A DNA stretch of 64,000 bases from Hyalella azteca (taxonomy: Eukaryota; Arthropoda; Malacostraca; Amphipoda; Hyalellidae), in NCBI RefSeq assembly GCF_000764305.2, contig NW_025937524.1:692916-756915 (forward strand), in the 5' to 3' direction. Made by a program: the position numbers and the translations under genes. This document shows positions 57,984 to 64,000 of this stretch, in pieces. Each line of letters starts with the position of its first letter. Within the stretch, counting starts at the first letter, position 1. Below the pieces are notes generated by a model. It saw only the letters and a program-made list of their open reading frames with translations, did no database searches and was not told where the DNA came from.

Positions 57984-60900
57984 ATGGGGTGTGCCCCAAG
58001 TTCTGTGGCTGATGTAGAAGAGCCCTGCAGCACAGAAAGAACTGATGCCGGCGTTGATATACAAGCAGCAGTAAAAGTTCCAACTTCAGGTTCGATTTGC
58101 AATGAAAACGTGGCTTCTCCCATATCTCACACCGAGTCAAACAAGGTTGTGCCGCTCAGTAACGACGCACTCAAGCAAAGAGGGTCCGTTCCCTCCCCTA
58201 GTGACTTGTCAGTCCGACGAACCATCAACTCGTTGAGGGGATCAGCTGGTACAGTGAGGAGCGCTAAACTCAGTCAAACTGTGGCGCCTTACGAAGCCGT
58301 GCCCATCCCGGGCTTCATGATGGACCCTGAAGACAACCTCATCATGAAGCAACGGACACTGCCAGCCATTGGGAATGAGACGACTCTAATAAACAGTAAT
58401 GAGAATCCAGAGTCATGTAACGCAATGTCTGTTCATGCTCCAATATCGTCTCCTCTAGGCAGACAATCGTATAAACTGCATAACGATGAAGGTAAAGAAT
58501 TTTTCGGCGCCAGCGAGCACGTTAAAACAGGAAACAGCAGTGGGTTGGATGGTCTGAGCGAAAATGAGACACACGAACTAAATTGCACCATCTCCAGCGA
58601 TCCAGACTTCATTGCACCACTACATGAAACCACAATCGATTCTGAAGATGTTATAAACAGTCATGCGGGTCCAGGAGCCACAGTCGCTAGTGAATCTTTG
58701 CATAGCTTCATTGTCGATCACGAAGAGCCCAACTGTAAGCAAAACATGATTGACACTGAGTGCGACAGCACCAGCACCAGGTATAGTCCCGTTACAACTA
58801 AAACTCAGCCAGGTAAACTGAATGAAATAGACGCTGATGAACTCGTGGATCAGTTTGATAGTCTAGACTTGCATATCAACACGTGTGATTCTGAGGCAGC
58901 AGGGAACGTCCGTGAAAAATTGTCACCTAAAAATCTGTCTGAAAATGTCGTACCAGACAATGGCGAATTGAATCCACCTACAAACATCGCCGACCTGCAC
59001 TTTGACCAACATTTTGAACATGGAAGCGAAGACGAAAATTTTGCAAAATCGCGACCACTTAGTGGAGCATCGCATAATGACGATGAAGAGCATTACGCTT
59101 GTAAAGGTGAGTCCGCATTCCACAGACCAGTGACTTATATGCACTAGATGTCAGACAGTGTCAGCATTGCGAGGAACATGGGAGACAGTAGCTGCAGCTA
59201 GTGAGTCATGCCAGCGTTCAAGCGTGGTGTAATAGCGCTAAGTGCAATCGGACTTGACAAATATCAGTTATTCACATATAAATACCTGGTATTGATGTAA
59301 TTTTCATGACATATTTGCATGTTTCTTCTTTCAATTTTTAGATTGCTTCATTAGAATAAACACTAGAAGCAACGCTTTTACATAAAGATACGTTTTCATT
59401 ATTAACCGTGCGGCATACGTACAGTACCAAAGTCCACGGATTTCGATTGCCGTTATCAAGCAAGCTAACGATCTAGCAAACCTCTAATGTTGTTTAGGGA
59501 GAATATTTCTACAATTAAAATTGTTAGGTTGTACATAATTTTGTATTATTTGATTTTTGTATCTTTGATGTAACATCAAGTGACCTCGTCACTTTGATGT
59601 AACATCAAGTGGTCTCATCACGTTGATGTAACATCGAGTGGCCTCACCACTTTGATGTAACATCAAGTGGCCTCATCACTTTGATGTAACATCAAGTGAC
59701 TACATCAATTTGATGTATCATCAAGTAACTACATCACTCACTTTTATAATCAATTTGTCTTGGAGTCGTGAGCAGTGCCACGTTTTGGCCCAACAGGACC
59801 GGTAGCAGTGTTCATTTGACGACAAATGTTTTGTTGCGTGCTGGGTGACAGTGCAGTAGTTATAAGAATAGTTCTGCTAGTTCATTGCGGGCACGAGATG
59901 AATAACAGTGAAATAATGGCTACAGTAATGTTGATAGCTCCTCCTACCCACAAGCTGAGCAGCAACTAGTATAGGTCCGTTCGCCCCTCCCGTCATCTGT
60001 TGCACCTAGTTACGTGGTCGCCCGCCGTCATCTGTTGCACCTAGTTACGTGGTCGCCCGCCGTCATCTGTTGCGCCTAGTGACATAATAGCCCCGCCGTC
60101 ATCTGTTGCACCTAGTGACATAATAGCCCCGCCGTCATCTGTTGCACCTAGTGACATAATCGCCCGCCGTCATCTGTTGCACCTAGTGACATAATATCCC
60201 GCCGTCATCTGTTGCACCTAGTGACATAATCGCCCGCCGTCATCCTGTCTCTTATACANCTGTTGCACCTAGTGACATAACAGCCCCGCCGTCATCTGTT
60301 ACACCTAGTGACATAATCGCCCCGCCGTCATCTGTTGCACCTAGTGACATAACAGCCCCGCCGTCATCTGTTACACCTAGTGACATAATCGCCCCGTCGT
60401 CATCTGTTGCACCTAGTGACACAATCACCCGCCGTCATCTGTTGCACCTAGTGACGTGATGGTGTGACGTGGTGAAGGTGTGGGCATCTGCCACGTTGGT
60501 GCCGTGTCTGTCATCGCAGTATCGACATGCAGACGTCACTGTTTACCGTAGCAACGCTACTCCCAGCGCCGACGGAACTCTTTGCCAATGTCCACTATAT
60601 TAGAATAGAATAGAATAGTATAGAATAGAATAGAATAGAATAGAATAGAATAGAATAGAATAGAATAGACATGGCCTGTTGCCGATTCTTGAACTTTTCG
60701 TGACTTGATTCACAAGGGATCCGGCCTTTGGAACCCAATCTTTTCATAGCTGACGATTGATTGAGATAGCTGCTGGACTTATTGCCTGGTCCGTAATTTG
60801 CTAGGCATTTTAAGACTGAACATATGCTCCTGCATAGCTTCGTCTGGACTTATTGCCTGGTCCGTAATTTGCTAGGCATTTTAAGTCTGAACATATGCTC

Positions 60901-63900
60901 CTGCATAGCTTCGATTTTGCAGTATGACTTATCAGCGCAATTTCCTCCGTTGATTTCATATCTTCAAAATGAAATAAATTTGTATTCTGAACTGTGATCC
61001 GTTCTTGTAGTTATTGGTCGAGGTGGCGCTCTGTAAGAAGAAAATTTGCTTATTGCCGTTTGAAAATAAACCTACAAAATACGTAGATAAGTACAGTGTT
61101 TTAATTTATTTCAAGTAATGAAGCAATGAAACATGTCAGTCTTCCGAACTACAGCTTCCGAGGGTGTCATAAAATGTCTTAATTCTCGTTGTTTTTATCG
61201 ATTGCGTGTGCCAATTAAGGGTGCTCATGTTATGTAGGTTGTTAATATTTGAATGTTAATTTACTTGATATTTATTTCGGTGTCCGAAACAAATTAGTTT
61301 GAAGTAGGGTTTCGATAGAAGTAAAATTATCTGCATCTAAATTCGACACCTTTTTCACTGTACTAAGAAATGTAATCAATGAACTAGCTGGTGCACCACA
61401 GTTTCAGTGTCCGATTGATTCCTTCTTTAGCACTAATTAACGCTCCTCTCTCACTCCCATAGCTGGCGCTATCATCGTGGGTTCCAGCAGCGATAGCGAC
61501 CCGATCGTGTCTCGTCAGCAGATCTACGCAATCAGCACGGATGACGCGGCAGAGCACAAGACACGGGAAGCCACTCTATCAAAGACCAGCATTATCACAA
61601 ACTTCTCGATCAAGTCTGCTGCTATGTCCACCAACGACCACCTTAGCGATGGCGATTTCATGAATGAGGACGTAGAGCGGTGCCTGAGCACCTCAGCCGC
61701 TGCGCAGCTCGCATTTCCCACTCGAAGCGCTACTGCTAAATATCGTCGTACCTTTGATCCAGAGAGCGGCAGGAGCGAAGAAATAAATGAAACAGTTGGT
61801 AAAGCGTTGGCGCCTGAGGGTTCAGAGTCCAACTTTACCTCTTATCTTGGCGACGAGTCGCACGAACGCCGCGAGAAGTCCGAGGACAACCTCAAGGGTT
61901 CCCTTGGAAGTCGTGATGGAGACGCAAGTAACGAGTTTGCATCGACTCTTAATATTGGCAACAAAGATGATGAGCGCGTTCATCTTGTCGATGAAATCGA
62001 GCAGGAACCCAACATCAGTGGTAATGAATTTGCCTCCACGGAGAAAGCTTCAAAAGAGACATCATCGACTACATTTCCATCAAATACAAACAGTGCGGTT
62101 GCGGTGTTTGAAAAGACTTTTGAATTTGGTACACTGGGAGCAAGCTATCCCGAAGAAGTTGAACGCAACCTGAAGGATTCAGACGTTGTAAAAAATGCCC
62201 AAGTTGAGGAGAGAAAATTCCACGATAACGATGCTAATCAGGAACCAGTTGAAAATTCTTCCATTAATCATGAATGCGATGCAATTGCCTCCGATAGAAC
62301 CGTCGCGGCCACAACGAATAAAACTTCGAGCAACATTGATGAATTTTCAAAAGAATATCTAAATTCGTCAGCAAATATTTTAACTTCAAATGGCATCTTT
62401 GAAACAATGACATTCGATGAAAAAACTTTTATGGATTTTTCGAATATAAGATCAGTTGATGATTATGACAAAGACCCAATTCCGGTAGCTGATGAGTCAA
62501 TGCCCCAATCGCATACATTTGAGATGAACGAAGAAAGTTTTCCTTCTTTGAACATTGAGGGCCCTGCATCCCGATATGAAGCTCGACAACTTGGTGAAGA
62601 TGATGGCCCTCGATATTCGTTGGATGAAGAAGATACAAGCGACCCAGCTTTATATTTAGCTCATGATGACAGTCTCCCATCGTCAATGGAAGCTAATTTT
62701 CCATGCTCTAAAATAGATTTGGTTTCCGAAGCGAGTGACACGTTTTCTGTTGAGGACGCTTTGAACTCAAATGACGAGTTAAGGACTGATGTGAATTTTG
62801 AAATCGTTCAGCAGACCATCTTCGAACAGTACACGGATGAAGAGGCTGAAGCGGCTTCGTCGAAATGGTCGTTTAAATTGAAATTGTACCCAAGTATTGA
62901 TGCAGATACGACAAACACTAACTTAGATCGCGATTCTTCTCATGGAAATTTGCAAGCGCCTCGAATTCATGGCCCACCAGTGGAACAAACTGAGCCTGAT
63001 GATATTACATTAGTTGCAAATCAAATGATCTCGGAGCGAAATTCGGAAGAAAGTGAACATCCAATTTCGACAAGCAAGACTGAGCTGCAAGGTGATCAAA
63101 CTGATGTTGCAGAGGAATTGACAAAACGAAAGTTTTCGATTGAAGAAAGAATGAATGAAATTGACGAAAGAACGGAAGGAACCACGGCTGTGGAATTAAC
63201 GTTAAATTATGGAAAAGAACATTTATCGGTGGGCAGAACTTCGTTCTCTCCGATAGACAACAGCGTCTTTGGAGGCAAACAAGAAGGTGATTGGGCGATC
63301 CGCTCGACAGCAAAAGTCGCTGGTGATGAAATAAAAAGGAGCGAAATGACAGACAGTGAAGATCACTTCCTCTACCTTCGAGAAAATCCTGGTACTTCTG
63401 AGCCTCTGACAATCGTGGATGACGTAACCCTTTTCAAAAAGCTGGATCAAAACGATTCGGAAGACATGAACAACGGCGAGGAGGAGAAAACAAACTATAC
63501 ATCAAACTCATTAGTTCTAAATCACGCCGAAGCTCGGGAAACCACAAATCTTGATGACAATTTGTTCATAATTGAAGCTCCTGCTGTCATTCACGACATG
63601 AATTCTATTGCTCACATTAAAGTTCAAATTCACTCCGGTGTCGAAGATCATGCTAACATTTTAGACCAAGCATCAGATTACAAGTATAATCGAATAGTCT
63701 CTGATAATATGGCGGAGCGGTCTTCTGTTTCCAATGATGCTCATGTATTCAACGAGTCTGGCAACATTCATGAGGGCCCAGGATTAATAACTAAAACTGC
63801 GCCAGTATGGTCACAAGACCGCCTAACAATCCAGCAAGTGTCAGGGGAGATGGAAGAACCATCTTCGGATCCCGAGGCAGTCAAAGGAGACACGGATCCT

Positions 63901-64000
63901 AATGTTTTAACTCAAACATTACCAAAGGAAGAAAATTCTGTTGATAATAATTTTCACGAGCCATCAAAAGTGGAACAAAATTATGACGGACCACATGGAT
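57984..64000 (+). CDS. Large acidic acylated protein, unrecognised; runs off window
   Basis: Exon 1 is 57984-59106 (ATG in caacaATGG; 374 codons plus one base) and ends AAAG|gtgagt. Exon 2 starts at 61463 after ctcactcccatag and joins in phase (..HYACK-AGAIIVGSSSDSD..). It remains open to base 64000, at least 845 codons, so the protein exceeds 1,219 residues. The N-terminus MGCAPSS predicts Gly2 myristoylation and Cys3 palmitoylation; PDE8 enzymes start alike, but nothing else matches. The rest is Asp/Glu/Ser/Asn-rich, looks disordered, and has few aromatic residues and no transmembrane segment. Possible short functional motifs are VAPYEAVPIPGFMMDPEDNL (about 100-120) and amphipathic stretches such as VNFEIVQQTIFEQYT. 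A membrane-anchored scaffold is conceivable, but I do not recognise the family. Confidence 0.85.
59560..59745. repeat. ~30-bp minisatellite with a palindromic core
   Basis: Six units of ttgatgtaacatcaa followed by gtggcctcatcac-like spacers in intron 1 of the MGC-protein gene. Each core is a 15-nt palindrome around a central base. Confidence 0.92.
59985..60465. repeat. ~37-bp minisatellite with an assembly artefact
   Basis: About thirteen units of ccgtcatctgttgcacctag plus tgacataatagccccg in intron 1. At 60,245-60,259 the array is broken by ctgtctcttataca and an N (see findings). Confidence 0.93.
60597..60925 (-). mobile_element. 5'-truncated LINE 3' end, minus strand
   Basis: In reverse, this matches 37,330-37,600: ctatgcaggagcatatgttc, aatgcctagcaaattacg, gattgggttccaaaggccgg, gtcacgaaaagttcaagaat and cggcaacaggcc, then a (TTCTA)n tail (60,597-60,669). 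A ~70-bp piece (60,771-60,910) is duplicated in tandem. It lies in intron 1 of the MGC-protein gene. Confidence 0.9.

Noticed and set aside
57984..58010. Calling the MGC-protein a PDE8 phosphodiesterase because of MGCAPS
   Set aside because: Only the acylation motif agrees; no receiver, PAS or catalytic phosphodiesterase sequence follows.

Overview
This is a window of nuclear DNA from an animal. It has AT-rich introns with canonical GT..AG borders, LINE, SINE and MITE debris and many minisatellites. The intron style and repeat load suggest an invertebrate, plausibly an arthropod such as a crustacean; that is inference, because no lineage-diagnostic gene is present.

Layout. (1) 1-3,038, minus: internal exons of an SMN (survival motor neuron) gene. 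Its 3' end runs off the left edge and its first exon is not identified. (2) 3,990-10,580: intergenic, with decayed LINE pieces and one tRNA-derived SINE. (3) 10,588-30,079, minus: the splicing factor gene SF3B3. 21 exons join in frame to 1,134 codons, collinear with the ~1,217-residue human protein. The missing part is the first ~9 codons, one ~26-residue exon, and one ~48-residue exon that must lie at the assembly gap at 24,558. (4) 28,400-43,050: transposon-rich DNA with foldback elements, MITEs, a LINE reverse transcriptase copy, an oppositely oriented LINE ORF1 relic, and a second SINE copy. (5) 43,053-54,402, minus: a complete PHF14 gene (four PHD-type zinc fingers). 14 exons join in frame to 1,239 residues, with a long Ser-rich region added between PHD3 and PHD4. 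A LINE relic lies just upstream. (6) 57,984-64,000, plus: a gene for a large acidic protein that starts MGC (predicted dual acylation). It has a 1.12 kb first exon, a 2.36 kb repeat-filled intron, and a second exon that stays open to the window end. I do not recognise it.

SMN (snRNP assembly) and SF3B3 (U2 snRNP SF3b complex) both act in splicing, but their adjacency may be chance. PHF14 is a chromatin reader.

The most notable pattern is that many SF3B3 introns, and one SMN intron, carry tandem or partial duplications that include the exon edge and its splice site. This makes series of decoy donors or acceptors, up to about 31 copies. The window also shows a dimeric tRNA-derived SINE sharing its 3' tail with the local LINE family, a ~1 kb near-perfect foldback, and an apparent sequencing-adapter remnant next to an N at 60,259. 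I found no CRISPR array, operon or functional stand-alone RNA gene.
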